From Candidatus Saccharimonadota bacterium (GTDB lineage: Bacteria > Patescibacteriota > Saccharimonadia > Saccharimonadales > UBA4665), in contig JAQGGT010000006.1 in NCBI GenBank assembly GCA_028289245.1, positions 62,001 through 126,000 of the forward strand: a stretch of DNA of 64,000 bases, written 5' to 3'. A program made the position numbers and the translations under genes. How positions within the stretch are numbered: position 1 is the stretch's first letter; each line of letters opens with the position of its first letter. The notes beneath the pieces are model-generated. The model made no database searches. It was not told the origin of the DNA and saw only the letters and a program-made list of their open reading frames with translations. Positions 45,658-52,988 of this stretch are shown here, one piece after another.

Positions 45658-46332
45658 ATGTATCGGGCAGGCCTGAAGCAACGTCGTCGACGCCGCTGGC
45701 CCATCTGGACAGCGCTGCTATTGGTGCTGGTACTGATCGGTGGCGTACTATGGGTGCCCAAGCACCTCAGCGCTCATACCCAGATCACCCAATCAAAAGC
45801 CGTAGTTACCACAGTGGTAGCCGACGATGGCGCCAAAAAAACTTTTGACGAAACCGATTTTAGCTTTAAGCTACCCATCGATTGGGTCAAACTGCCAGCC
45901 GTCCCCAGCCAGTATCATATGTATCGCTATAGTAGTGGCGGCAAGACCGCTGGTATGCAAGTTATGGAAGTCTATGAGGACACGATTCCGGCTAAGTATG
46001 CCGTCAATAACATGGTGGTAGTGCAGGGCGGCGGTACCGGCATCGCCGTCGAAGGCGAAGTTTCCGACAACTGTGCCCAGTTCACCAAAGATGCTACCAG
46101 CACCAACAATGATGGCATTCTGGCAAAATGGCAGGGAGTCGACTTCCTCTGTGACCTCGGCAACCAGTCGCGCAACGTGGCCGGTACTAGCTCCCTCGGC
46201 AATCTTAATAGCGTCGCCGTTAAGTCCACTACCGGCATCGAACACAAATTCTTTTTTAGCTATACCGACAGTGGCATTAACCCCAAATTTAGTGTTTTTG
46301 TGGCTGCCCTTAACAGCTTCGGCATGAAGTAA
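45658..46332 (+). CDS. Membrane-anchored protein, unknown
   Basis: The 224-residue product begins with a strongly basic stretch (RRRRR) and a membrane anchor (WTALLLVLVLIGGVLWVP), so the C-terminal 185 residues face outward. That domain opens FDETDFSFKLPIDWVKLPA, a pattern reminiscent of PsbP-like or Gram-positive lipoprotein domains, and holds two cysteines. The start one base after the LexA-like gene suggests one operon. No function can be given. Confidence 0.6.
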   Translation: MYRAGLKQRRRRRWPIWTALLLVLVLIGGVLWVPKHLSAHTQITQSKAVVTTVVADDGAKKTFDETDFSFKLPIDWVKLPAVPSQYHMYRYSSGGKTAGMQVMEVYEDTIPAKYAVNNMVVVQGGGTGIAVEGEVSDNCAQFTKDATSTNNDGILAKWQGVDFLCDLGNQSRNVAGTSSLGNLNSVAVKSTTGIEHKFFFSYTDSGINPKFSVFVAALNSFGMK

Positions 46333-46364
46333 ATACTACTATATCTAGCGTAAGCGCTGACTGC

Positions 46365-46370
46365 TACACT
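46365..46370 (+). promoter_or_regulatory. Extended -10 element before riboswitch-like leader
   Basis: TACACT with TG one base upstream (TGCTACACT, 46362-46370) fits an extended -10 promoter placed so that transcription would start near 46377, at the beginning of the conserved leader. No strong -35 element is seen. Confidence 0.35.
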
Positions 46371-46375
46371 ACTAG

Positions 46376-46499
46376 AACTTAACAACTTCACGCTGGAATC
46401 CCGTGCAATTCGGGAACTGTGCCGCAACGGTAAGCTCGCCTGTTAACAGAGATAGAGCAAGTCCGATACAGCTATAAGCCTCTCGAGCAAGGAGCACTC
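46376..46499 (+). promoter_or_regulatory. Cobalamin-riboswitch-like leader
   Basis: The leader contains GGAATCCCGTGCAATTCGGG followed by AACTGTGCCGCAACGGTAA. This is nearly the conserved core of cobalamin riboswitches: the E. coli btuB leader has GGGAATCCAGTGCGAATCTGG then AGCTGACGCGCAGCGGTAA (from memory). CAAGTCCGATAC at 46459-46470 resembles the B12 box. Candidate stems are CCCG/CGGG (46400-46403 with 46411-46414), ACTG/CGGT, and GCTG (46392-46395) with CAGC (46469-46472). The Shine-Dalgarno AAGGAG (46489-46494) lies in the loop of a GAG/CTC hairpin (46485-46499). The loop GTGC at 46403-46406 is complementary to GCAC at 46494-46497, as expected for a kissing loop that hides the ribosome site. 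The short form resembles class II (hydroxocobalamin) aptamers. Confidence 0.75.
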
Positions 46500-47960
46500 A
46501 TGGTCGGCACGGCCGAATTAGAACAAATACAAATTGATAATCAATTCTATGAGATTACCGGGGATTTTTTTGAAGAGGAGTATACACGCCCACCAGAGCT
46601 AGAGGTATATGGTCGCTCGTTCAGCACGGTCCACCGGCTTGGTGTGTTGATGGTCGGAGCCACCATCAACGAGTCCACCAAGAGTCCTGAAGCCGACCAA
46701 GCACGTGTCGAATTTTGTACCTCTGTAGAAGAGGGCTTTGGAACCGATATGGAACTTGGTGGCGGGCTAGAGGTTCGTGATTTTGACACGCGCCACGTTG
46801 TTGGTGGGAAGGTTATGGCTAAGGACCTCAAGACAGCGGTCTCTGATATGACAAACGCCGGACTTATCTGTGCGCAGGAAACGGTCAAAAAAGATGAACG
46901 CTTCCGGCCGCAACTCATCCGATCCAAATGGGATCATGAGAACGCCATCATAGTCGACGAAATGGCTCGCGGCGAGACGGGTTACAACACCCGTATCGCC
47001 GTCAGCCCGTTCCCCGAAGAAGCGGCCGCCGAAAGCGGCGACGAATACTGGCGAACTATTGGCTACGTGCCACACCTGAAGCGTGGCTTTGTGCAGATGT
47101 ATCACGCGACCGAAGCCGGTGAGGTCGTTGCTGGGTCGCTGTCATTTGACGGCAGTAATAAAGATCGGCTGCGCGCAGTGTTTGCCAAGCATAACGTCAT
47201 AATACCCGAAACAGAAGTCACCGATAACTGGCTGCAGTACGCGGTGACGGAAACGCTGTCCGAAGACCAAGCCAAGGCACTGGCCATGGACATTGCCGAT
47301 CAAGCCAAAGATCCCGGATACGTTAAGTCGACCAATACGGTGGATGTCACGCGTGAGTATCGAACGGTTATGGATACCGTCTTTGAGAATTCATATGTCC
47401 ATGCCTGCGAGTCACTGGCTCGAGGCTCCCAAACCCCCGGTGCTCGCAAGCTCATTTTTGAACTAGCCGATAACGCACAGCATTTTAACGATCGCTATGC
47501 TGACGCACTCTACAGTATGTGCGCTAACGAGCAGAAATTTAACGATGAGGACATGGCCGTGCTGCACGACCTGCTGGTGTATTCAACCATCGAGATGATG
47601 CGCGCCCTGCACCTTGATAAAAAACGGATAGCCGGCCATACAGAACAGCGCACCCCGTCGAGTGTAGCTTATCTTCAGTCGCTCGATGCCGTCGCCTTTC
47701 AGCACACGCTGGGTGATTTTGCTGCCGCGGGAGCCCAGAATAATCGTGTGTACTCAGCCTGCGGTCTATCGATTGCGGTTGGCGAGGCGGCTGCTATTGG
47801 TGAACAAGGCGTTTTTGGCGGGACTGAAGGCCTAACATTGCCACGTGAAGATAGGTATGGCTCGCTTGAATTCAAGTGCCCGAAAGGCCACACTAACACC
47901 CGACCACATGGCAAGCTGATTGAGAACTGTCGAATCTGCGGCACGAGCGTACGCTGTTAG
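46500..47960 (+). CDS. Unrecognised 486-residue protein with C-terminal zinc ribbon, under riboswitch-like leader
   Basis: The ATG lies five bases after AAGGAG at the end of the cobalamin-riboswitch-like leader. The soluble 486-residue protein has no signal peptide or membrane segment. The last 30 residues form a likely zinc ribbon: CPKGH (about 458-462), then CRICG and a terminal Cys. The middle part is helical (SLARGSQTPGARKLIFELAD; MMRALHLDKKRIAGHTEQ). I recognise no family. It is not an obvious ribonucleotide reductase, B12 transporter or methionine synthase, the usual riboswitch targets. It stands as a single gene, followed by nadD. Confidence 0.7.
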   Translation: MVGTAELEQIQIDNQFYEITGDFFEEEYTRPPELEVYGRSFSTVHRLGVLMVGATINESTKSPEADQARVEFCTSVEEGFGTDMELGGGLEVRDFDTRHVVGGKVMAKDLKTAVSDMTNAGLICAQETVKKDERFRPQLIRSKWDHENAIIVDEMARGETGYNTRIAVSPFPEEAAAESGDEYWRTIGYVPHLKRGFVQMYHATEAGEVVAGSLSFDGSNKDRLRAVFAKHNVIIPETEVTDNWLQYAVTETLSEDQAKALAMDIADQAKDPGYVKSTNTVDVTREYRTVMDTVFENSYVHACESLARGSQTPGARKLIFELADNAQHFNDRYADALYSMCANEQKFNDEDMAVLHDLLVYSTIEMMRALHLDKKRIAGHTEQRTPSSVAYLQSLDAVAFQHTLGDFAAAGAQNNRVYSACGLSIAVGEAAAIGEQGVFGGTEGLTLPREDRYGSLEFKCPKGHTNTRPHGKLIENCRICGTSVRC

Positions 47961-47963
47961 CGG

Positions 47964-47969
47964 TATAAT
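47964..47969 (+). promoter_or_regulatory. -10 element before nadD-like gene
   Basis: TATAAT occurs three bases after the stop of the 486-residue gene and about 44 bases before the nadD-like start. No good -35 hexamer is seen 16-18 bases upstream, because that stretch is still coding. Confidence 0.35.
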
Positions 47970-48012
47970 AGAACGGTGAATACGTCGACTAAATACTGCG
48001 AGGGTGGCCTGC

Positions 48013-48609
48013 TTGACCGCTAAACGAATCGGCATTTATGCTGGCACATTCGACCCGGTCCATGCCGGCCACATTAGCTTTGCGCTCCAAGCCATGGAAG
48101 CGGCCCAGCTGGACTGGATTTATTTCATGCCGGAGCGCCGGCCCCGCCACAAGCCTGGCGTCGAGCACTATGCCCACCGCGTCGCCATGATCACTCGGGC
48201 CGCCCAACCGCACCCCAAGTTCCGGGTGCTTGAGCTGGTTGACATCAGTTTTAGCGTCGACCGGACGTTGCCTAAACTGCTGCAAAAATTCCCCAAAGCC
48301 CAGCTGGTGTTTCTATTTGGTTCGGACGTTATCGCGATGCTGCCGCAGTGGCCGCATGTCCGCCGCCTGTTGGAGATGAGTGAGTTAGTGATCGGTGTTC
48401 GTGCCGAGGCCGATGCCGCCCAGCTGCAGCAGCAAATCAGCGATTGGACCTATCAGCCGATTGCCGTCACTATGTTCCCGAGCTTTGCCTCGGACATCAG
48501 CTCCAGCCAAATTCGCGCCGGACTACGCGACCAAAAGCCGGTGAAGGGGTTGTTGCACAGCGTGGCCCGCTACAGCAACCGGCACTGGCTATACGTATCT
48601 GTTAAATGA
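48013..48609 (+). CDS. nadD: Nicotinate-nucleotide adenylyltransferase-like protein
   Basis: The protein has the nucleotidyltransferase signature GIYAGTFDPVHAGHISFA near its N-terminus and SDISSSQIRAGLR near the C-terminus, the ISSTxIR motif of NadD/CoaD-type adenylyltransferases. At about 198 residues it fits NadD better than CoaD (about 160). NadD makes deamido-NAD. A TTG at 48013, eight bases after GAGGG, is preferred to a GTG at 48004 that overlaps that Shine-Dalgarno. Neighbours do not help. Confidence 0.75.
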   Translation: MTAKRIGIYAGTFDPVHAGHISFALQAMEAAQLDWIYFMPERRPRHKPGVEHYAHRVAMITRAAQPHPKFRVLELVDISFSVDRTLPKLLQKFPKAQLVFLFGSDVIAMLPQWPHVRRLLEMSELVIGVRAEADAAQLQQQISDWTYQPIAVTMFPSFASDISSSQIRAGLRDQKPVKGLLHSVARYSNRHWLYVSVK

Positions 48610-48629
48610 GCCTTGGCAGCCGCTAGCCA

Positions 48630-48658
48630 TTGACAAGCACAAGCATTATTGCTATAAT
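48630..48658 (+). promoter_or_regulatory. Consensus sigma-70 promoter
   Basis: TTGACA (48630-48635) and TATAAT (48653-48658) match both consensus hexamers exactly with the ideal 17-base spacer. It is the strongest promoter-like sequence in the window. Transcription should begin near 48665 and run through two hairpins into a 30-residue reading frame. Confidence 0.85.
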
Positions 48659-48664
48659 GAAACT

Positions 48665-48774
48665 ACAAATAGGGTCCAGTGCTAATTGGCCAACCCGTTT
48701 GAGACAAAAAATAAAATAAAGGGACGGTCGGCAGCAATTACCTTTGAGGTGAGTTGCCGTTGACCGAAGGTGTT
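48665..48774 (+). ncRNA. Structured leader RNA upstream of 30-residue peptide
   Basis: Two hairpins are visible after the consensus promoter. The first (48672-48696) pairs GGGT with ACCC and CCAGT with ATTGG around GCTA. The second (48725-48766) pairs 13 positions of 48725-48737 with 48754-48766, with one mismatch and two G-U pairs, and carries an inner ACCT/AGGT stem. The Shine-Dalgarno AAGG starts right at the foot of the second hairpin. I do not recognise a known RNA family. It may be a cis-regulator or an independent small RNA. Confidence 0.5.
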
Positions 48775-48867
48775 ATGTCAGTCAAGATCAAGTTTATTGA
48801 AAGCCGGGCGGAGCCTGTGCCAGTGCATGTGGAGCGCCCGACCTGGCGACAGTTTTTGGAGTATTAG
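48775..48867 (+). CDS. 30-residue peptide, unknown
   Basis: An ATG four bases after AAGG opens a 30-codon frame that begins MSVKIKFIESRAEPVPVHVE and ends in WRQFLEY. The peptide is charged, with Val-Pro repeats, and has no membrane segment. A perfect promoter and a structured leader directly upstream support real expression. It is too short for similarity by eye. It could be a small regulator or a leader peptide; the RNA itself could equally be the product. Confidence 0.5.
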   Translation: MSVKIKFIESRAEPVPVHVERPTWRQFLEY

Positions 48868-48870
48868 CGC

Positions 48871-49536
48871 TTACTGCGCAGGTGTTGCGGAGGTGGTTGT
48901 GGTAGTCGAGACGCCTTGTTTAGTCAGTTCGGCGTCGATGACTTGCTTGAACGAATCGGTGCTGTTGCCGATGTCGACCTGCTTACCATTGACGAAAAAG
49001 GTTGGCGTGCCGGTGATGCCGAGCTTGTCGCCGGCCGCGAGGTCGGCGTTGATCAGGTCGTTGACACTCGCGCCCTTGTAGTCGGCCTGGAACTTGGTGG
49101 TGTCGAGCTTGAGCGTTTGGGCGAGCAGCAGGAACTGGTCGCTTGGGCTGGTGTCGTTTACCCAGGTGCGGCTTTCGTAGAGCAGGTCGTGCATTTCCCA
49201 GAACTTACCCTGTTTGTCGGCAGCTTCAGCGGCTCGGGCAGCGGCAAAAGCGTTTTGGTGGATGCTGGTAAGCGGGAAGTTGCGGAATTGGAACTTAATC
49301 TTGTCTTTGTAGGTGCTGGTGACCTGTTGCAAGGTGGGGAAGTACTGCAAGCAGTACGGGCACTGGTAGTCTCCATATTCTACGAGTGTAACTTTGGCGT
49401 CGGCAGGACCCTCGATATGACTGGTAGGCTTGGTGGTGCTGCTAACTTTTTTGTCTGATTTATTACCAGAAAATACGGCGACACCGGCAAAGGCCAAGAC
49501 GATGACCGCAATAACTATCCAAAACTGCTTTGACAT
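48871..49536 (-). CDS. DsbA-like thiol-disulfide oxidoreductase
   Basis: The ATG at 49536 gives 221 residues with an N-terminal anchor (FWIVIAVIVLAFAGVAVFSG), a short linker, and a thioredoxin_4/DsbA fold. The active site is CPYC in YGDYQCPYCLQYFP and the cis-proline loop is GITGTPTFFVNG. Such anchored proteins form disulfides in exported proteins. Several window proteins with paired cysteines outside the membrane could be substrates. A poly-Thr tail ends the protein. GAGGAG lies ten bases before the start. Confidence 0.9.
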   Translation of the reverse strand: MSKQFWIVIAVIVLAFAGVAVFSGNKSDKKVSSTTKPTSHIEGPADAKVTLVEYGDYQCPYCLQYFPTLQQVTSTYKDKIKFQFRNFPLTSIHQNAFAAARAAEAADKQGKFWEMHDLLYESRTWVNDTSPSDQFLLLAQTLKLDTTKFQADYKGASVNDLINADLAAGDKLGITGTPTFFVNGKQVDIGNSTDSFKQVIDAELTKQGVSTTTTTSATPAQ

Positions 49537-49655
49537 GACTGTCGTACTCCTCGTTGATTTGCTACGTTTCAGTATACAGTATGAGATTCGGCTTAGAGGA
49601 TGCTGGCAAAGCGGAGGCTTCAAAAATAGCCGTAATCAGTATATGATGTCAAGTA

Positions 49656-50711
49656 ATGACCACCTTTATTTTTGCAGTTCTGTTTTTGGCAATCGCCGTT
49701 GGCAGTGTGGTGGTGCGCAAAACCTATTATTTTCTGCCCGCCAAAGAGTTAAAGCGCCAGGCGGCCCACGACCCGGTGGCGGCCCGCTTTTATGGCGCCG
49801 TGGCCTATGGCAGCAGTTTGCGGGCGTTGCTATGGGGTGTCACGCTAGTTTCGAGCACCGTTGGCGTGCTGTTGCTCGCTAAGGGGGCGCCGTTTTGGTT
49901 GAGTTTATTGCTGGTTGTGGTGCTGCTGTGGTCGGTGTTTTCTTGGCTGCCGGCTACCCGGGTCACCGGTGTCGGGGCGCGGCTGACGGCCATCGTAACG
50001 CCCGGGCTAGTTTGGGTACTGGAGCGGCTGTATCCGCTACTGAGCCGCGGCGCCGAGAAGATCGAGAAGCGCTACGCCAGCCGTAGCACCGGAATTTACG
50101 AACGCAGTGACATCCTGGAGCTGATCGAGCAGCAAGCTGAGCAAGATGACAGCCGTCTAAGCATCGAAGAGCTGGCGATTATTCAGCGAGCCCTGACTTT
50201 TGGCGACTACGAAGTCCACGATATTATTACGCCGCGGGCCCAGGTCAAGACCGTCCTGGCCAATGACACGGTCGGCCCGATCTTGATCGACGAGATTCAC
50301 CAGTCGGTATCGCCGTTTGTATTGGTGCTCGACAAGCCAAAGGGCGACGTCGTGGGCTGTGTGATTGTCCAGCAGCTCGGTATTCACAGCGAAGGCCTGG
50401 TGAGCGACCACATGCACAATCAGGTCTATTACGTCCACGAAAGCGACACGCTACGCGAAGCGCTGCACGCCTTTTTTGTGACTAACTGCCCGATGTTTGT
50501 GGTCGTCAACAGCCACGAAGAATACGTCGGTATTGTGACCATGGAAGCGGTGGTGCGTCAGTTACTCGGCCATCTGCCCGGTGAAGAATTTGAGCAGTAT
50601 GCCGACCGCGCTGCCGTGGCCGCCCGCTACCCGCGCGTCAAGCCGGCCACCAAGAAACCGGCCAAAAAAGCAGAAAAAGCCGCCGAAGATGGCTCAGAGG
50701 TGGTAAAATAA
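49656..50711 (+). CDS. CBS-domain membrane protein (CNNM/hemolysin-like)
   Basis: The 351-residue protein has about three N-terminal membrane segments (residues 1-20, 55-80, 82-100), a helical link and a tandem CBS pair (about 180-300; HDIITPRAQVKTVL and VYYVHESDTLREALHAFFVT). A Lys/Ala-rich tail follows. The layout is a shortened form of CNNM/CorC-related transporters, with a weaker membrane domain than the usual DUF21. Magnesium or sodium transport is possible but not shown. Confidence 0.7.
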   Translation: MTTFIFAVLFLAIAVGSVVVRKTYYFLPAKELKRQAAHDPVAARFYGAVAYGSSLRALLWGVTLVSSTVGVLLLAKGAPFWLSLLLVVVLLWSVFSWLPATRVTGVGARLTAIVTPGLVWVLERLYPLLSRGAEKIEKRYASRSTGIYERSDILELIEQQAEQDDSRLSIEELAIIQRALTFGDYEVHDIITPRAQVKTVLANDTVGPILIDEIHQSVSPFVLVLDKPKGDVVGCVIVQQLGIHSEGLVSDHMHNQVYYVHESDTLREALHAFFVTNCPMFVVVNSHEEYVGIVTMEAVVRQLLGHLPGEEFEQYADRAAVAARYPRVKPATKKPAKKAEKAAEDGSEVVK

Positions 50712-50730
50712 CTCCAACAAGGAGTTTCCC

Positions 50731-52044
50731 ATGAGAGTTTTAAGTTCAGACGTCGCCTCCCACATCGGTGAGCGTATTCGCGTCGAAGGTTGGTTACACA
50801 AAAAGCGCCTCTTGGGTGGCATGACGTTTATTAACGTCCGCGACCGTCGCGGCGTTGTCCAAATTGTTATTAAAGACAAAGACGAAGTCGAAAAGCTGCG
50901 CGGCCTGCAGATCGGCACGGTGTTGGCCGTCGAAGGCCAAGTTGTCGACGAGCCACGGGCTCCCGGTGCCGCCGAGTTGCGCGACGCTAGTCTGGAAGTG
51001 CTGGTGCCTGTCACTGACGAGCCACCGATCGAGATTGACAAGCCCATTCAGCACAAAGCTGAAAATCTTGACACGCTTTTCGAGTACCGCGTGCTGAACA
51101 TTCGCAACTTGCAGGAGCAAAAAATCTTCAAAATCCGTGGCGACCTGACCCGCTACATTCGCGAGTTCTTAACCGACCAAGAGTTCGTTGAGATCGACAC
51201 ACCCAAGTTTCTCGCCGAAGCCACCGAGGGTGGCGCCGAAGTCTTTAAGCTCGATTATTTTGGCAAAGAAGCTACGCTGGCCCAGAGCCCGCAGTTCTAC
51301 AAGCAGATCATGGTCGGCGCCTATGAGCGCGTCTACGAAATCGGTCACAGCTACCGCGCCGAGCCAAGTGCCACCACTCGCCACTTAACCGAGCTGACGA
51401 TGCTCGATATCGAGATGGGCTTCGTGAAGGATCACGACGAAGTTCTCGACATGGTCGGCAACATGACCCAGTACACGCTTAAAAAAGTGTATGAGCACCG
51501 AGCGGCCGACCTCAAGAGTCTCAACGCCCCCGAGTTGCTACTACCGGAAGACGGTAAAATTCCGCGCTTTACCATTGCCCAAATCCACGAAATGTACACC
51601 AAGGCCACTGGGACCGACGTCACCGACGAAAAAGACTTAATCCCCGACGAAGAACGCTGGATCTGCGACTACGCCCGCAAAGAATTGAAGAGTGACTTGG
51701 TTTTTGCAACCGAATTCCCGATCGAAGCTGCTAAGTTCTACCACAAGGTGGACGTCGAGAAGGGCGTAACCATGTGGGCCGACCTGCTGTTCCGCGGTCT
51801 AGAAATCGCTACTTGCCCACTCCGCGAAAACAACTACGATAAGATGATCGAACAAATGACCAAGGCTGGCCTCGACGTCACTCACGAAGGCTTCAAGTAT
51901 TACCTACAAGCCTTCAAATACGGCCTGCCGCAACATGGCGGCTGCGGCTTTGGCATCGACCGCCTGGTCGAAAAGACCATCGGCCTCAGCAACGTCAAAG
52001 AAGCCACGCTGTTCCCGCGCGATATTAACCGCCTCACGCCCTAA
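50731..52044 (+). CDS. aspS: Aspartyl-tRNA synthetase, short archaeal/eukaryotic-type
   Basis: The 437-residue class II synthetase has an N-terminal OB-fold (VEGWLHKKRLLGGMTFINVR), motif 2 region (YEIGHSYRAEPSATTRHLTE) and motif 3 (GGCGFGIDRLVEK). It lacks the about 150-residue GAD insertion of ordinary bacterial AspRS (about 590 residues), so it is of the short archaeal/eukaryotic type, which is often non-discriminating for tRNA-Asn. AAGGAG precedes the ATG at 50731. A DUF3467-like gene follows 17 bases later. Confidence 0.92.
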   Translation: MRVLSSDVASHIGERIRVEGWLHKKRLLGGMTFINVRDRRGVVQIVIKDKDEVEKLRGLQIGTVLAVEGQVVDEPRAPGAAELRDASLEVLVPVTDEPPIEIDKPIQHKAENLDTLFEYRVLNIRNLQEQKIFKIRGDLTRYIREFLTDQEFVEIDTPKFLAEATEGGAEVFKLDYFGKEATLAQSPQFYKQIMVGAYERVYEIGHSYRAEPSATTRHLTELTMLDIEMGFVKDHDEVLDMVGNMTQYTLKKVYEHRAADLKSLNAPELLLPEDGKIPRFTIAQIHEMYTKATGTDVTDEKDLIPDEERWICDYARKELKSDLVFATEFPIEAAKFYHKVDVEKGVTMWADLLFRGLEIATCPLRENNYDKMIEQMTKAGLDVTHEGFKYYLQAFKYGLPQHGGCGFGIDRLVEKTIGLSNVKEATLFPRDINRLTP

Positions 52045-52061
52045 CGCCGAAAGGATGTACC

Positions 52062-52298
52062 ATGCAAGACGACGAAACCCCGACCATCAATTTTAATCTC
52101 GATGTCAGCAAAGTGCCGGTGCTATTCTCCGGCGCTTACTTAATCAGCTCCGACGACAACTCGATGACCATCAACTTTGCCCAGCCAACCATCGACGGCA
52201 GTCAGCAAAACATCGTGGCCCGCGTCGCCATGACGCTGCCCCAAGCCAAAGAACTGCTCCAAACCCTCAACGACCACATCGAAAAATTTGAGATTTAG
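52062..52298 (+). CDS. DUF3467-like small protein
   Basis: The 78-residue protein has the pattern of DUF3467: an early strand pair with VPVLFSGAYLISSDDNSMTINF and a late helix MTLPQAKELLQTLNDHIEKFE. These small proteins are widespread and have no firm function. A GAAAGGA Shine-Dalgarno precedes it, 17 bases after aspS. Its stop shares TTAG with the convergent glycosylase gene. Confidence 0.7.
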   Translation: MQDDETPTINFNLDVSKVPVLFSGAYLISSDDNSMTINFAQPTIDGSQQNIVARVAMTLPQAKELLQTLNDHIEKFEI

Positions 52299-52933
52299 CT
52301 CGGCGTGTTCTCGAGGGCCCGCCAGAGGTACCAACTGGCGACGGTTTCGTAGGGGTGCCAACCGTTGACGGCGGCGATTTCGGTGACCTGTGCTGGGGTT
52401 GGGGCGTCTTCGAAGCCGTAAAGCTTGCGGACGGCGTTGCGGACGCCGAGGTCGCCGGTCGGCAGGACATCAAGCCGGCCCATGCAGAACATCAGGAACA
52501 TGTGGACCGTCCACTCGCCGACACCTTTGACGTCGGTGAGTTCTTCGATAATTTGGGCGCTTGACTTGGCCTCGATATCGTAAAAGTCGATTCGGCCGTC
52601 GAGGACGTGCTCGGCCAGGTCGACGATGTAGCGGGCTTTAGCATTGCTGAGGCCGACGCTGCGCAGCTCGTCGTGTGACTTTTCCAAAATCTGCCCCGGC
52701 GCCGGATAACTTTCGCTGCCAAACAGCTCGCAGAACCGCTTCTTAATAGATGCGGCGGCTTTGACGCTCAGCTGCTGGCCGATAATCGAATTTACTAAGG
52801 CGCCGTAATAATCGCCGTGCGGCTGGATGGTGCAGGGGCCGTACTGGTCGATAGCGGCGGCTAGCCGCGGGTCAGCGGCCCGCAAGTGGGCAGTGGCCGC
52901 GAGCAGTTGTTGTTGGTAGCCGGTGGTCTCCAT
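52295..52933 (-). CDS. DNA-3-methyladenine glycosylase II (AlkA-like)
   Basis: The 212-residue protein is a HhH-GPD base-excision glycosylase that removes alkylated bases. It has ALVNSIIGQQLSVKAAASI, the helix-hairpin-helix LTDVKGVGEWTVHMFL and the catalytic Asp in DVLPTGDLGVRNAV. It lacks the N-terminal AlkA domain of E. coli, matching short bacterial forms. It shares its stop overlap with the DUF3467 gene and is divergent from the membrane reductase gene. Confidence 0.9.
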   Translation of the reverse strand: METTGYQQQLLAATAHLRAADPRLAAAIDQYGPCTIQPHGDYYGALVNSIIGQQLSVKAAASIKKRFCELFGSESYPAPGQILEKSHDELRSVGLSNAKARYIVDLAEHVLDGRIDFYDIEAKSSAQIIEELTDVKGVGEWTVHMFLMFCMGRLDVLPTGDLGVRNAVRKLYGFEDAPTPAQVTEIAAVNGWHPYETVASWYLWRALENTPS

Positions 52934-52988
52934 GGACCTCTAGTATGCGCCCAATTGTCCACCGACGGCAATCCGTTATACTGTGGTT

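Noticed and set aside
46500-47960. Class II ribonucleotide reductase as identity of the riboswitch target
   Set aside because: The length is too short and the radical-site and thiyl motifs of NrdJ are absent; only the C-terminal cysteines are reminiscent.
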